From positions 1 to 64,000 of the forward strand of contig JAKQTR010000028.1 in assembly GCA_029562975.1 (NCBI GenBank): a stretch of 64,000 nt of DNA, written 5' to 3'. The notes under the pieces are model-generated. The model had not been told where the DNA came from. It saw only the letters and a program-made list of their open reading frames with translations, and searched no databases. This document shows, one piece after another, positions 52,123 to 60,737 of the stretch; the stretch's first letter is position 1, and every line of letters begins with the position of its first letter. The translations under genes were made by a program, and so were the position numbers. This stretch comes from Acidobacteriota bacterium (GTDB lineage: Bacteria > Acidobacteriota > Vicinamibacteria > Vicinamibacterales > JAKQTR01).

Positions 52123-52989
52123 ATGCGCCTCGTCATCGTCACGGACCTCGACGGCACCCTGCTGGACGCGGCCACCCGCGCCCTCGGGCCGGCGGAGGCC
52201 GTCGTCGGCCGGGTGGTGCGCGCAGGCGTGCCGCTGGTGCTGTCGTCGAGCAAGACGCGGGCCGAGATCGAGGCGCTGCAGCGCCAGCTGGGCCTGGCCC
52301 AGCCGTTCATCGCGGAGAACGGCGGGGCGATCGTGGCTCCCCCCGGCTCCTTCGCCGACGGGCGCCCGGCGCCGGCCGGCGCCGACGGGCGCTTCGTGAT
52401 CGAGCTGGGGCGGCCCTACCGCGAGGTCGTGGCCATCGTCCGCGAGGCCGCGGAGGCCGAGGGCGTCCGCGTCGTGGGCTTCTCGGACATGACTGTGGGC
52501 GACCTCGCCGCCGACTCCGGCCTGTCGCCGCTCGAGGCCCAGCTCGCCAAGCTCCGCGAGTACGACGAGCCGTTCCGGCTGATCGACGCGGACACGGCCG
52601 CGCGCCGCCGCTTCCTCAAGGCGCTCCGGCGGCGCGGCCTGCAGGCCGTCGCGGGCGGGCGCTACGACCACGCGATGGGAGACACCGACAAGGGGCGGGC
52701 GGTGGAGGTGCTGCGCGGCCTCTACCGGGACCGCATCGGCCCGGTGGTGCTGGCAGGGCTGGGTGACGCGATGAACGATCTGCCGATGCTGCGGGCCGTC
52801 GATCATCCCGTCATCGTCCGCGGCCCCTCCGACGACTCGACCGTGCGCCTGCTCCGCCAGGTGCCCGACGCGCGCGTGACCCAAGCGCGCGGCCCAGCGG
52901 GATGGGCCGAGGCGGTCACCGCCATGCTCGAGGCCTGGGAGCGGAACGCCGTCCGCGTGCCGCCGCGGTTCTGGCCGGGACTGGCATGA
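52123..52989 (+). CDS. HAD-IIB phosphatase, glucosyl/mannosyl-3-phosphoglycerate phosphatase-like
   Basis: A 288-residue HAD hydrolase. The nucleophile and acid are D8 and D10 in TDLDGTLLD. LVLSSSKTRAEIEALQRQLG is motif II, and the IIB cap lies at about 80-190. GDAMNDLPMLRAVDHPVIV carries the metal Asp pair. The SSSKTRAE block and the overall order are those of mannosyl-3-phosphoglycerate phosphatases, which release the neutral solute from the phosphorylated intermediate made by the preceding enzyme. It lies 18 nt after that gene and overlaps the next by ATGA. Confidence 0.87.
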   Translation: MRLVIVTDLDGTLLDAATRALGPAEAVVGRVVRAGVPLVLSSSKTRAEIEALQRQLGLAQPFIAENGGAIVAPPGSFADGRPAPAGADGRFVIELGRPYREVVAIVREAAEAEGVRVVGFSDMTVGDLAADSGLSPLEAQLAKLREYDEPFRLIDADTAARRRFLKALRRRGLQAVAGGRYDHAMGDTDKGRAVEVLRGLYRDRIGPVVLAGLGDAMNDLPMLRAVDHPVIVRGPSDDSTVRLLRQVPDARVTQARGPAGWAEAVTAMLEAWERNAVRVPPRFWPGLA

Positions 52990-54296
52990 GCGCGCCCGAC
53001 ATCCTGGCCCCGGCGGTGCGCGGCCGTCTCGACCAGATCGGCCGGGCCGACATCGTCGTCGGGATCCCGAGCTATCAGAGCGCCGCGACGATCGGCCACG
53101 TCGTGCAGGCGGCGCAGACGGGCCTGGCGAAGTACTTCCCGTCGGCGCAATCGGTCATCCTCAACGCGGACGGCGGATCGACCGACGGCACGCCAGCCGT
53201 CGTCGAGAGCACGAGCGGGCCGGACACCGTGCTCGTCATGGTGTCGCAGCCGGAGCGGCCGATCCAGCGGTTCACCATCCCCTACCACGGCCTGCCGGGG
53301 AAGGGCAGCGCCTTCCGGACCATCTTCGCGGCGGCCGAGGCGCTCGGCGCGACGGCGTGCGCCGTCGTGGACTCGGATCTGCGCAGCATCACCCCCGAAT
53401 GGATCCACCTGCTGCTTGCGCCGATCCTGGACGGGACCCACGACTACGTGGCGCCGTACTACCTGCGGCACAAGTTCGACGGCACTATCACGAACAACGT
53501 CGTCTACCCCCTCACCCGGGCGCTGTACGGCAAGCGGATCCGGCAGCCGATCGGCGGCGAGTTCGGGATGTCGCTGCCGCTCGTCCGGCACTACCTGCGC
53601 CAGGCGGTGTGGGAGACGGACGTGGCGCGCTTCGGCATCGACATCTGGATGACGACCGAAGCCGTGTGCGGGGACTTCCGGGTCTGCCAGGCGTTCCTCG
53701 GGGCGAAGATCCACAACGCGAAGGACCCCGGCGCGGACCTGAGCGCGATGCTGGTCCAGGTGCTGGGCACGGTGTTCCGGCTGATGGAGGCGCACGAGGC
53801 GCGCTGGCAGCCCGTCAGGGCCACGGAGGCCGTGCCGGTCTTCGGGTTCCAGTACGGCGTGGGCCTGGAGCCGGTCCACGTGGACGTGGGCCGCATGATC
53901 GATCATTTCCGCCGCGGCGTGCGCGACCTGGCCGAGATCTGGGGCTCGATGTTCGGCCGCGACGACATGGCGCGCCTGCGCTCGGCGGCGGCCTCCGGCG
54001 GCGACAGCCTGGCGATCGGCGACGACTTGTGGGTCCGGCTGATCTACGACCTCGCCGCCGCGTACCGCCGCCGCGCGAGCGACCGCGACGCGCTCGTCCG
54101 AGCGACCCTGCCCCTCTACATGGGGCGCGTGGCGTCGTTCGTCCTCGAGATGGCCGGGGCCGACGCAGCCGAGGTCGAGGCTCGGCTCGAGCGCCTGTGC
54201 TCGGCGTTCGAGGCGCAGAAAGACTACCTGAGGCGGCGGTGGGACGCCGCGCACGGGCCGCCTTCGAGGCGCGGCCGGCCGAGACGAATCGCGTGA
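52986..54296 (+). CDS. GT78-like glycosyltransferase, possible one-step glucosyl/mannosylglycerate synthase
   Basis: A 436-residue GT-A transferase: ADIVVGIPSYQSAATI, ILNADGGSTDGT, GLPGKGSAFRTIF and the metal motif D129-S-D131. RQPIGGEFGMSLPLVRHYL and FGIDIWMTTEAVCG resemble, from memory, mannosylglycerate synthase (GT78), where a GGE and a D-x-W-x-T block shape the acceptor site. GT78 enzymes make mannosyl- or glucosylglycerate directly from the nucleotide sugar and D-glycerate. Translationally coupled to the phosphatase. Having both a two-step and a possible one-step route in one operon is unusual; alternatively this enzyme extends the product to a disaccharide solute. Confidence 0.7.
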   Translation: MSAPDILAPAVRGRLDQIGRADIVVGIPSYQSAATIGHVVQAAQTGLAKYFPSAQSVILNADGGSTDGTPAVVESTSGPDTVLVMVSQPERPIQRFTIPYHGLPGKGSAFRTIFAAAEALGATACAVVDSDLRSITPEWIHLLLAPILDGTHDYVAPYYLRHKFDGTITNNVVYPLTRALYGKRIRQPIGGEFGMSLPLVRHYLRQAVWETDVARFGIDIWMTTEAVCGDFRVCQAFLGAKIHNAKDPGADLSAMLVQVLGTVFRLMEAHEARWQPVRATEAVPVFGFQYGVGLEPVHVDVGRMIDHFRRGVRDLAEIWGSMFGRDDMARLRSAAASGGDSLAIGDDLWVRLIYDLAAAYRRRASDRDALVRATLPLYMGRVASFVLEMAGADAAEVEARLERLCSAFEAQKDYLRRRWDAAHGPPSRRGRPRRIA

Positions 54297-54321
54297 CGGC
54301 GCGGGAGAAGGGGAGGTCGGA

Positions 54322-55023
54322 ATGTGGCAAGTCGTGAGACAGGTGCTCGAGCAGGCGTGGCGGCAGTTCGCGGCCCAGTCCCTGTCGATGCTCCCGAACG
54401 TGCTGGCGAGCCTGCTGTTCCTGGTGATCGGCGTCGCGCTGGCCGTGGCGGCCGGCCGCGTGGCGCGGTTCCTGCTGCGCCGCTCGGCGGTCGAACGCCG
54501 GGCGTCCCGGCTCGGCGTGACCTCGTGGCTGGAACGGGCGGGGATCCTGAGCGCGACGGCCGCGCTGGTGCGGCTGGTGCAGATCGTGTTCGCGCTGATG
54601 ACCGCGGCGCTGGTGCTCTACGCCCTCGACGCCGAACTGGCGGCCGACCTGACGCGGCGGTTCTTCCTCTACCTGCCCGACCTGGCGGTGGGGATCGGGA
54701 TCTTCGTGGTCGGGCTGCTGGCCGCGCGCGTCGCCGGCCGGAGCGTGCTCATCGGCGCCGTGAACCACGGCATCGGCGCGGCGCGGCTCCTGGCGACCGG
54801 CACGAGGGGCGCCGTCATCGTGCTCACCGGCGCGATGGCCCTCGACCAGCTCGGGATCGGGAAGTCCATCGTGCCCTCGGCGCTCATCATCCTGCTCGGA
54901 GGCGTGACGCTCGCCGCGGCGCTCGCCGTCGGCTTCGGAAGCCGCGACACCGTCGGGCGCTGGCTCGACGACCGGCTGCGCCGGCCCGCGCCGGCCGACG
55001 CGGACGACATCCAGCACTGGTGA
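54322..55023 (+). CDS. MscS-related multi-helix membrane protein (conserved TM-helix repeat)
   Basis: A 233-residue protein with about five hydrophobic helices. MLPNVLASLLFLVIGVALAVAAGRVARFLLRR and FLYLPDLAVGIGIFVVGLLAARVAGRSV are two copies of the TM-helix repeat found in CmpX-type proteins, and GGVTLAAALAVGFGSRDTVGRWL resembles the pore-lining helix of mechanosensitive channels. The usual cytoplasmic beta domain of MscS is absent. Placed 25 nt after the solute-synthesis genes, it may vent solutes at osmotic downshock. Channel function is inferred. Confidence 0.72.
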   Translation: MWQVVRQVLEQAWRQFAAQSLSMLPNVLASLLFLVIGVALAVAAGRVARFLLRRSAVERRASRLGVTSWLERAGILSATAALVRLVQIVFALMTAALVLYALDAELAADLTRRFFLYLPDLAVGIGIFVVGLLAARVAGRSVLIGAVNHGIGAARLLATGTRGAVIVLTGAMALDQLGIGKSIVPSALIILLGGVTLAAALAVGFGSRDTVGRWLDDRLRRPAPADADDIQHW

Positions 55024-55031
55024 GCCGGACA

Positions 55032-55057
55032 GGCGCGCCGGCCGGGGCCGACGCGCC
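55032..55057. terminator. Hairpin between converging operons
   Basis: GGCGCGCCGGC pairs with GCCGACGCGCC (one mismatch) around a CGGG loop. It sits 9 nt after the channel gene's stop and 12 nt beyond the opposing hydrolase's stop, so it could serve both strands. No T-run is present. Confidence 0.45.
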
Positions 55058-55068
55058 GCCGGGCGGGG

Positions 55069-56448
55069 CTACTTCGCCAGCCCCGTGCGCGCCCGCATCC
55101 ACGCCCCGATCGTCTCGAGGGCTCCGGGTGACATCGTCTCCTCGATGCGCGCGTATTCGGAGGGCAGGCCGGTCTTCGCCGGCTGCAGCAGGTGGTTCAG
55201 GCCAGGGAGGCGCTGGAGCGTGTAGTCCCTGTGGCCTCCGCGCTGCAGCGCCGCTTCGACCGGACCGTAGTTCTGGGCCGGCTCCACCTGGGTATCGAGT
55301 TCGCCCCAGAGCCCCAGCACGGGGCAGGGGACCTTCGCCAGTGCGGCCGCGGGGTCGTAGCGCACGAAGAAGCGCAGCCACGGCGACCGCCCCTGCCTGA
55401 CCACCTGGGCCTTGGCCGCAGGTCCGCCGGGCACGTCGAGGGCGTTCAACCGCTCGGCGATCCGCGCGGGGTCGTGCTCTTCGCGCAAGATGGCGAACAT
55501 CTGCCGCTGCACCCGGATGTTGGCCGCCACCGCCTCGGCCGGCACGCCGCTCGCCTGGAGGATCGAGGTGGACTGGCGCACCATGATCTCGTCGCCGGGC
55601 ACGCCCGAGCCGGCGATCATGACGATGAAGGCGACGCCGGGCGTCCGCGCGGCGATCATCGGCGCGATGATGGCGCCTTCACTGTGGCCGATGAAGCCGA
55701 CCCGCGCGCCGTCGATATCGGGGCGCGCGCGAAGCGCCCGCCAGACGGCTTCCGCGTCGCCCGCGAAGTCCTCGCTCGTCGCCGCCGCCAGGTCCCCCGT
55801 CGACTCGCCGACGCCGCGGTCGTCGTAGCGCAAGACCGCGATGCCCTGCCGGGTGAGGTAATCGGCGAGGACGAGGAACGGCTTGTGGCCCATGATCTCC
55901 TCGTCGCGGTTCTGCGCGCCGCTGCCGGTCACGAGCACCGCGCCGGGGAACGGGCCCGGGCCCTCGGGCAGCGTGAGCGTGCCCGCGAGCACGCTGCCGC
56001 CAGCGGGGTTGGGCACGCGCACGTCCTCGGTGCGATAGGGGAACGGCGGCTTCGGCTCCTGCGGCCGTCTCGGCCCCGAGAGCGCTTCGACCCGCCTCAG
56101 GACCAGCGGCAGCGGACCAGCCTGCGTCCACGTGCCGGCAATCTCGGTGCCGGCCTCGTTCAGCCTCCCTTCGAACCGTCCCCGCGCGGCGGCCAGCGTG
56201 AAGGTCAGCACGCCGTCGGCGAATGCCACGTCGCTCAGCGGCAGCTTGAAGGCGCCCTGATCCGGGCTGTCCAGCGTCGCCTGCAGGGCCCCGTCCGGCC
56301 CTGCGGTGATCACGACGCCAATCCTGAGCTTCGCGCCCATGGCATCGAGAGCCCCCTCCCATGCGCCCACCACCGGCGGCGCCGGAGCCTGCGCTTGCGC
56401 GAGTGACGCCGCGAGCATGACGCCGATCAGAACAGCTGGTGTTCGCAT
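55069..56448 (-). CDS. Exported alpha/beta hydrolase with N-terminal beta domain
   Basis: A 459-residue protein with a signal peptide (VLIGVMLAASLAQAQA). An N-terminal lipocalin-like beta region (about 25-125) includes GAWEGALDAMGAKLRI and EIAGTWTQAGPLPLVLRR. The hydrolase domain follows with VLVTGSGAQNRDEE, RYDDRGVGES, the nucleophile elbow GFIGHSEGA, GELDTQV (acid) and LPGLNHLLQ (base). The order is that of periplasmic acyl-peptidase/esterase-like hydrolases. It stands alone, ending opposite the channel gene. A GGGGTGG lies a few bases before ATG 56448. Confidence 0.85.
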   Translation of the reverse strand: MRTPAVLIGVMLAASLAQAQAPAPPVVGAWEGALDAMGAKLRIGVVITAGPDGALQATLDSPDQGAFKLPLSDVAFADGVLTFTLAAARGRFEGRLNEAGTEIAGTWTQAGPLPLVLRRVEALSGPRRPQEPKPPFPYRTEDVRVPNPAGGSVLAGTLTLPEGPGPFPGAVLVTGSGAQNRDEEIMGHKPFLVLADYLTRQGIAVLRYDDRGVGESTGDLAAATSEDFAGDAEAVWRALRARPDIDGARVGFIGHSEGAIIAPMIAARTPGVAFIVMIAGSGVPGDEIMVRQSTSILQASGVPAEAVAANIRVQRQMFAILREEHDPARIAERLNALDVPGGPAAKAQVVRQGRSPWLRFFVRYDPAAALAKVPCPVLGLWGELDTQVEPAQNYGPVEAALQRGGHRDYTLQRLPGLNHLLQPAKTGLPSEYARIEETMSPGALETIGAWMRARTGLAK

Positions 56449-56480
56449 CGTTCCACCCCGGTGATGTGGCCTCTTCCGTT

Positions 56481-56535
56481 CGCCCCGAGTTCCAGTCCCC
56501 GAATCCCGAGCCCCGAGTCCCGAACCCCGTCTGTT
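56481..56535 (+). repeat. Degenerate CCCCGAGTC-type repeat tract
   Basis: Variants of C-CCCGA(G/A)TC-CC recur about five times between the hydrolase and the S4 gene. The following bases to about 56670 hold further C-rich variants such as CCCCTAGCGCC. A similar short tract lies at 60706-60738. No coding sense is seen. Confidence 0.5.
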
Positions 56536-56670
56536 CCTTGCCCCCCGCCTTCGCTGGACGGCCTGCCGGCCAGCTTCGGCGGGCAGGCTTTGCCTGCCCC
56601 TTGCCCCTTGTCCCTGTCTGCCTGGCGCCCAGCACCCAGCCCCTAGCGCCGAGCGCCTGGCCCCTAGCGC

Positions 56671-57105
56671 CTAATCTGCCCCCTCCTTCTCCCTCAGGAG
56701 CCGCCGTCGTTCCCGCCGATCGGGCGCGGTGCGCGGGAGACGCGGGACGCGGGCCTTCCAGAAGTGACGCTCGAGTTCCCGCACGGCCAGCTCCTCGGGC
56801 GTCGGGGGCGGCGTTACATCCTCGTACAAGCGCCTGGCCTCGGCCTTCGGCACGTGCTGCGCGGCGAGCGATTGGACGACGACGTGCTGCTTCCGACCCG
56901 GGCCCCGGGTGATGCGCAGGCGGTCGCCAACGACGATGGTGCGATGCGGCTTGGCGCCCTGGCCGTTCACCTCGACCTTCCCGCCCCGGCACGCCTTCTG
57001 GGCCTCGGATCGCGTCTTGAAGAGGCAGGCGACGTCGAGCCAGACATCGAGCCGGACGGCGCCGGCCGTTTCCTTCGCGGGCCCGGGCTGCGGCGCCTCC
57101 CTCAT
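56671..57105 (-). CDS. S4-domain RNA-binding protein (Hsp15/HslR-like)
   Basis: A 144-residue protein with an S4 fold at about 17-75: VRLDVWLDVACLFKTRSEAQKACRGGKVEVNGQGAKP spans its RNA-binding helix pair, followed by VVGDRLRI. The basic C-terminal tail (rich in R/E) resembles Hsp15, which frees stalled 50S subunits carrying nascent chains. It overlaps the RdgB gene by 4 nt, at the end of a five-gene minus-strand operon. Confidence 0.87.
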   Translation of the reverse strand: MREAPQPGPAKETAGAVRLDVWLDVACLFKTRSEAQKACRGGKVEVNGQGAKPHRTIVVGDRLRITRGPGRKQHVVVQSLAAQHVPKAEARRLYEDVTPPPTPEELAVRELERHFWKARVPRLPRTAPDRRERRRLLREKEGAD

Positions 57106-57719
57106 TCGCCCCGGAGCGGGCCCCCCGACGCCAGGAACGCGCGCAGCTGTCGGAAAGCGCGGCCGCGGTGGCTGACGCCGGCTTTCTCGCGCTCGTCGAG
57201 CTGGGCGAGCGTCCGGCCGAGAGGCGGGTAGAAGAAGATCGGGTCGTATCCGAACCCGCCGGCGCCTGCGGGTTCATCCGCGATCCGCCCTTCGATCGTG
57301 CCGAGCGCCTCGAACACCACGCGGGCGCCGTCTGCGAGCGTCAGCGCGCAGACGAACCGCGCGGGGCTGCCGCTGGCGCCACGGTCCCGGAGGCCCGCAT
57401 ACACGAGGGCGAACTTCTGCTCGTAGGCCGGTCGATCGGGGCCGCCGTAGCGCGCCGAGCGCACGCCCGGCTCGCCACCGAGCCCGTCGATCTCGAGGCC
57501 TGAGTCCTCGGCCACCACCGGCACGCCAAGCGCCGACGAGTAATAGACTGCCTTCTGCCGCGCGTTCTCGGCGAAGGTCGCGCCGGTTTCCTCCGGTTCC
57601 GCCACCGGCGGAAAGGCATCGAGGCCATCGATGACGGTGCCGAGGCCGTCCAGGACGGCGCGGATCTCGCGGAGCTTGTGGCGGTTGGTTGTGGCGACGA
57701 CGAGCCGCGGGCCGGCCAT
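57102..57719 (-). CDS. rdgB: Non-canonical purine NTP pyrophosphatase (RdgB/HAM1)
   Basis: A 205-residue nucleotide-pool sanitising enzyme that hydrolyses ITP, XTP and dITP to the monophosphate. LVVATTNRHKLREI is the opening signature. VAEDSGLEIDGLGGEPGVRSARY is the central metal/base-recognition block (written here only in part as EDSGLEIDGLGG and PGVRSARY), and GFGYDPIF and KAGVSHRGRA close the active site. Length is normal. Its ATG overlaps the RNase PH stop by one base (TGATG). Confidence 0.96.
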   Translation of the reverse strand: MAGPRLVVATTNRHKLREIRAVLDGLGTVIDGLDAFPPVAEPEETGATFAENARQKAVYYSSALGVPVVAEDSGLEIDGLGGEPGVRSARYGGPDRPAYEQKFALVYAGLRDRGASGSPARFVCALTLADGARVVFEALGTIEGRIADEPAGAGGFGYDPIFFYPPLGRTLAQLDEREKAGVSHRGRAFRQLRAFLASGGPLRGE

Positions 57720-58438
57720 CACGATTGGAGCACTTCCTGCTGCAGCGCGATCAGGCGGGCGAGGCCCTGGTCGGCCAGGTCGAGAAGGCCGGCCAGCTGG
57801 TCGCGTCCGAACGGGGCTGCCTCCGCCGTGCCCTGGATCTCGATGTAGCGGCCGTCGGAGGTCTTGACGACGTTCATGTCCACGTCCGCGCGGGAGTCCT
57901 CGTCGTAGGCCAGGTCCAGCAGCGGCACGCCGCCGACAATCCCCACGCTGACGGCTGCCACCTGGCCCGACAGGGGGACGCGCGGCAGCGCGCCCCGTGT
58001 GACCAGCGTCTTCAGGGCGAGCGCCAGCGCTACGTAGCTGCCCGTGATGGACGCCGTCCGCGTGCCGCCGTCGGCCTGGACGACGTCGCAGTCGATCCAG
58101 ATCGTCCGCTCGCCGAGCTCCTCCATCCGCGTCACGGCACGCAGCGAGCGCCCGATGAGCCGCTGGATCTCGTGGGTGCGGCCGCCGACCCGGCCCGCCG
58201 ACGCTTCCCGCGTCGACCGGGTGTTCGTCGAGCGGGGAAGCATGCCGTACTCGGCCGTCACCCAGCCCTTGCCGCTGTTGCGCAGGAAGGGCGGCACCCG
58301 GTCCTCGACGCTCGCCGTGCAGATCACCTTGGTTCGTCCCGCCTCGATCAGGACCGAGCCCTCGGGGTGCACGAGGAACCGGGGCGTCATCGTCACGGGG
58401 CGCAGGTCCGCGGGCCCCCGGTTGTCGCTTCGAGTCAT
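57719..58438 (-). CDS. rph: Ribonuclease PH
   Basis: A 239-residue phosphorolytic 3'-5' exoribonuclease that trims tRNA 3' ends. The first strand has R-S-D-N-R and [47 protein letters not shown] and [17 protein letters not shown] form the phosphate and RNA-binding surface. [17 protein letters not shown] and [15 protein letters not shown] carry the metal-coordinating Asp residues. Length and motifs are canonical. It lies between the GerMN gene (4-nt overlap) and rdgB. Confidence 0.97.
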   Translation of the reverse strand: MTRSDNRGPADLRPVTMTPRFLVHPEGSVLIEAGRTKVICTASVEDRVPPFLRNSGKGWVTAEYGMLPRSTNTRSTREASAGRVGGRTHEIQRLIGRSLRAVTRMEELGERTIWIDCDVVQADGGTRTASITGSYVALALALKTLVTRGALPRVPLSGQVAAVSVGIVGGVPLLDLAYDEDSRADVDMNVVKTSDGRYIEIQGTAEAAPFGRDQLAGLLDLADQGLARLIALQQEVLQS

Positions 58439-59046
58439 GGCGTGCCCTTCTCCGCCCGCAGACGGGTGTTCGGCAGGGGGCGACGGAGATCGACGTGTCC
58501 CGCCAGGGAATCGACCTCCCGCCCGTCGACGAGGATCTGCACCGACGTGATCGCCGGCAGGTTGGCGGTGAGCGTGTCCACGATGGCGTACACCGTGAGC
58601 AGCTCGTGCTGCGATCCGCCGGGGTGATGCGCGCGGAGGCCGTCGCTGAAGTCCGCGTACGCATCGCCGCGCCCGCCGAGATAGAGGGCCCGGAGCGTCG
58701 TGCCCGGCGGGATGGCCGACACGCGCCCGTCCGGCGCCGGCTCGAGCAGGGCCTCCACGATCCGTTTGCCTTGCTCGGACGCGCCGTCGGCAAACGGCAC
58801 GTCGCGCTCGGCGGCCTCGAGCCCCAGGCCGTCGGCCGAGACGTAGTAGAGGGTCGCCTTGATGCGCCGGGCTGCCGGCGCGGCGGGAGCGGCCCCAGGG
58901 TCCATCGGGCCCGCCGCGCGGGAGTCGGCGCGGGTCGGCGGCGCGGGCCGCTGGCGCGCGAGGGTGCGAAGGGTGGCCCAGGTTCCCGTGCCGACGGCGG
59001 CGGCAGCGATCAGGGTCAGCGCGATGAACCGTGCGCGGGATGCCAT
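58435..59046 (-). CDS. GerMN-domain membrane-anchored protein
   Basis: A 203-residue protein with an N-terminal anchor ([20 protein letters not shown]) and a Pro/Ala-rich linker, then a GerMN domain (about 60-190) with [46 protein letters not shown] and [22 protein letters not shown]. GerMN domains occur in spore-germination GerM and in envelope proteins next to amidases. Here it sits 4 nt after the amidase gene, suggesting a partner role at the cell wall rather than sporulation. Confidence 0.88.
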   Translation of the reverse strand: MASRARFIALTLIAAAAVGTGTWATLRTLARQRPAPPTRADSRAAGPMDPGAAPAAPAARRIKATLYYVSADGLGLEAAERDVPFADGASEQGKRIVEALLEPAPDGRVSAIPPGTTLRALYLGGRGDAYADFSDGLRAHHPGGSQHELLTVYAIVDTLTANLPAITSVQILVDGREVDSLAGHVDLRRPLPNTRLRAEKGTP

Positions 59047-59050
59047 GGCG

Positions 59051-60607
59051 TCACGGGCGGCGGAGCGCGCCCTGCGCCTCCGCGCGGGCGCGGTAGCGGA
59101 CGATCGCGTCGTAGAGGGCCTGGACGATCTTCATCTTGAACTCGTCGGTGGCCAGCAGCCGCTCGTCCTCGGGGTTGCTGAGAAACGCCATCTCGACGAG
59201 AACGGCCGGCATGTTGGCGGCGACCAGCACGCGGAACGGCGCCTGCTGCACCGGGTGCGCGTTCATCTCGACGCGCCGCCGCAACTCCTCCTCGATGAGC
59301 ACCGCCAGCGCGGACGACTCGGCCATGTGCCGCACCTGCGCCATGTCCCAGAGGATCAAGTCGATGTCGCGCGACCCGCCGCCGAGCACCGGAACGGGCC
59401 GCGCGTCCGGCGAGTCGGCCTGGCGCCGCGCCTCGGCGCTCAGGCCGTCCGGGCTGAGGGAGTAGACCTGCGCGCCCCTGGCGCTGCGGATCGGCGACGA
59501 GTTCGCGTGAAGCGAGACGAACAAGTCGGCCTTGTTGTTGTTCGCTATCGACGCCCGCTCGTCGTGGGGCACGAGGCGGTCGTCGTCTCGCGTGAGCAGC
59601 ACGCGGATGCCGAGCCGGCCCTCGATCTGGCCCTTGAGCCGGCGCGCCACGTCGAGCACGACGTCCTTCTCGCGCAGGCCGCCCTGCCCGACCGCGCCGT
59701 GTTCGTCGCCCCCGTGGCCCGGATCGAGGGCGATCGTCCGGATGCCCGGCGGCGGCGGCAGCGCGGGAGGCGGGCCCGCCGGCGCCGGCTCGAAGGGGTT
59801 CGCGGTCTGGGGTCGCGCATCCGGCCTCGCGGGCGCCGGCGCCGGCGGGGCGGCAGCTCCGGCGACGCCGGCGGGCAGGACGTCGATGACGAGCCGCGAC
59901 GACGCCGCGTCGAGCGGGAGCGTCGCCGAGCGGTAGGAGCCGTAGCCGCCCGCCAGGGCGATCGCCACCGTCGACGGCTCGACAATCGCCACCCCGTCGA
60001 CGAGCCCGCCGCCGGCCTGGATCGGCCCGGCGTCGAGCCCGTCCGCGTCGAAGCGCACGAGCAGGCGGCGGGGCTCCTGCGCGATGGAGTACGCCGCGCG
60101 CGGGCTGATGTCGATCGACAGGCGCGATGCGCTCCCGGCCTGCTCCTGCCGGATCGCGAGGCGCGGCACGCGCACATCGCCGACGAGGATCACGCGCGAC
60201 GCCTTCCGCACCTCGACGCGGACGCCGGCGACGGCGCCGAACGCGCGGCCGACGATGTCGGGAGGGACCCACCAGCGCTGGCCGTCGCGGATGGGCGCGA
60301 CGGGCAGCGACATGACCCTGCCGCCCGTGGAGGCCAGCGGCTGGTCGAGTGAGAGGACAACCACGTTGAGGCCGCGCGAGACCGTCAGCGCCTTCGACGC
60401 GCGATCCTCCTGCACCGTGAGCTGCAGACCGGCAGCGATCTCGTCGAGGCGGACGAGATCCTGCCCGCCCGCGACGGCAGCCTGGATTGCGCGGCGGCCG
60501 TCGGCGGCGACGAGGGCGTACGGCGCGGCCGGACGCAGCGACTGGGCCGCGCCGGGCGCGGCGGCGGCCAGCAGGAGGAGGGCCGTGAGCGGAGCGCGCA
60601 CTCTCAC
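59051..60607 (-). CDS. N-acetylmuramoyl-L-alanine amidase (Amidase_3) with AMIN-like domain
   Basis: A 518-residue exported cell-wall hydrolase. A signal peptide (TALLLLAAAAPGAAQ) leads to a copper-amine-oxidase-like/AMIN-like beta region (about 25-230), then a Pro/Ala linker (about 245-290), then the zinc amidase: IALDPGHGGDEHGAVG, FVSLHANSSP and AVLVEMAFLSNPED carry the zinc ligands and catalytic Glu. It cuts the amide between MurNAc and the stem peptide during cell separation. The start is GTG at 60607, or GTG at 60601 with a better-spaced GGGAG. First gene of the operon to the S4 protein. Confidence 0.93.
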   Translation of the reverse strand: MRVRAPLTALLLLAAAAPGAAQSLRPAAPYALVAADGRRAIQAAVAGGQDLVRLDEIAAGLQLTVQEDRASKALTVSRGLNVVVLSLDQPLASTGGRVMSLPVAPIRDGQRWWVPPDIVGRAFGAVAGVRVEVRKASRVILVGDVRVPRLAIRQEQAGSASRLSIDISPRAAYSIAQEPRRLLVRFDADGLDAGPIQAGGGLVDGVAIVEPSTVAIALAGGYGSYRSATLPLDAASSRLVIDVLPAGVAGAAAPPAPAPARPDARPQTANPFEPAPAGPPPALPPPPGIRTIALDPGHGGDEHGAVGQGGLREKDVVLDVARRLKGQIEGRLGIRVLLTRDDDRLVPHDERASIANNNKADLFVSLHANSSPIRSARGAQVYSLSPDGLSAEARRQADSPDARPVPVLGGGSRDIDLILWDMAQVRHMAESSALAVLIEEELRRRVEMNAHPVQQAPFRVLVAANMPAVLVEMAFLSNPEDERLLATDEFKMKIVQALYDAIVRYRARAEAQGALRRP

Positions 60608-60737
60608 AGGCTCCCATCATACCGCCGAACCGCGAGCCGTCCGCACGCCTCCCAGGCGCGTGGCGCAACAGCTCGACAGCGGGGCCGCGCTTCGGTGTGA
60701 CCGCCCGAATCCCTGGCCCCGAGCCCCGGGTCCCTGC

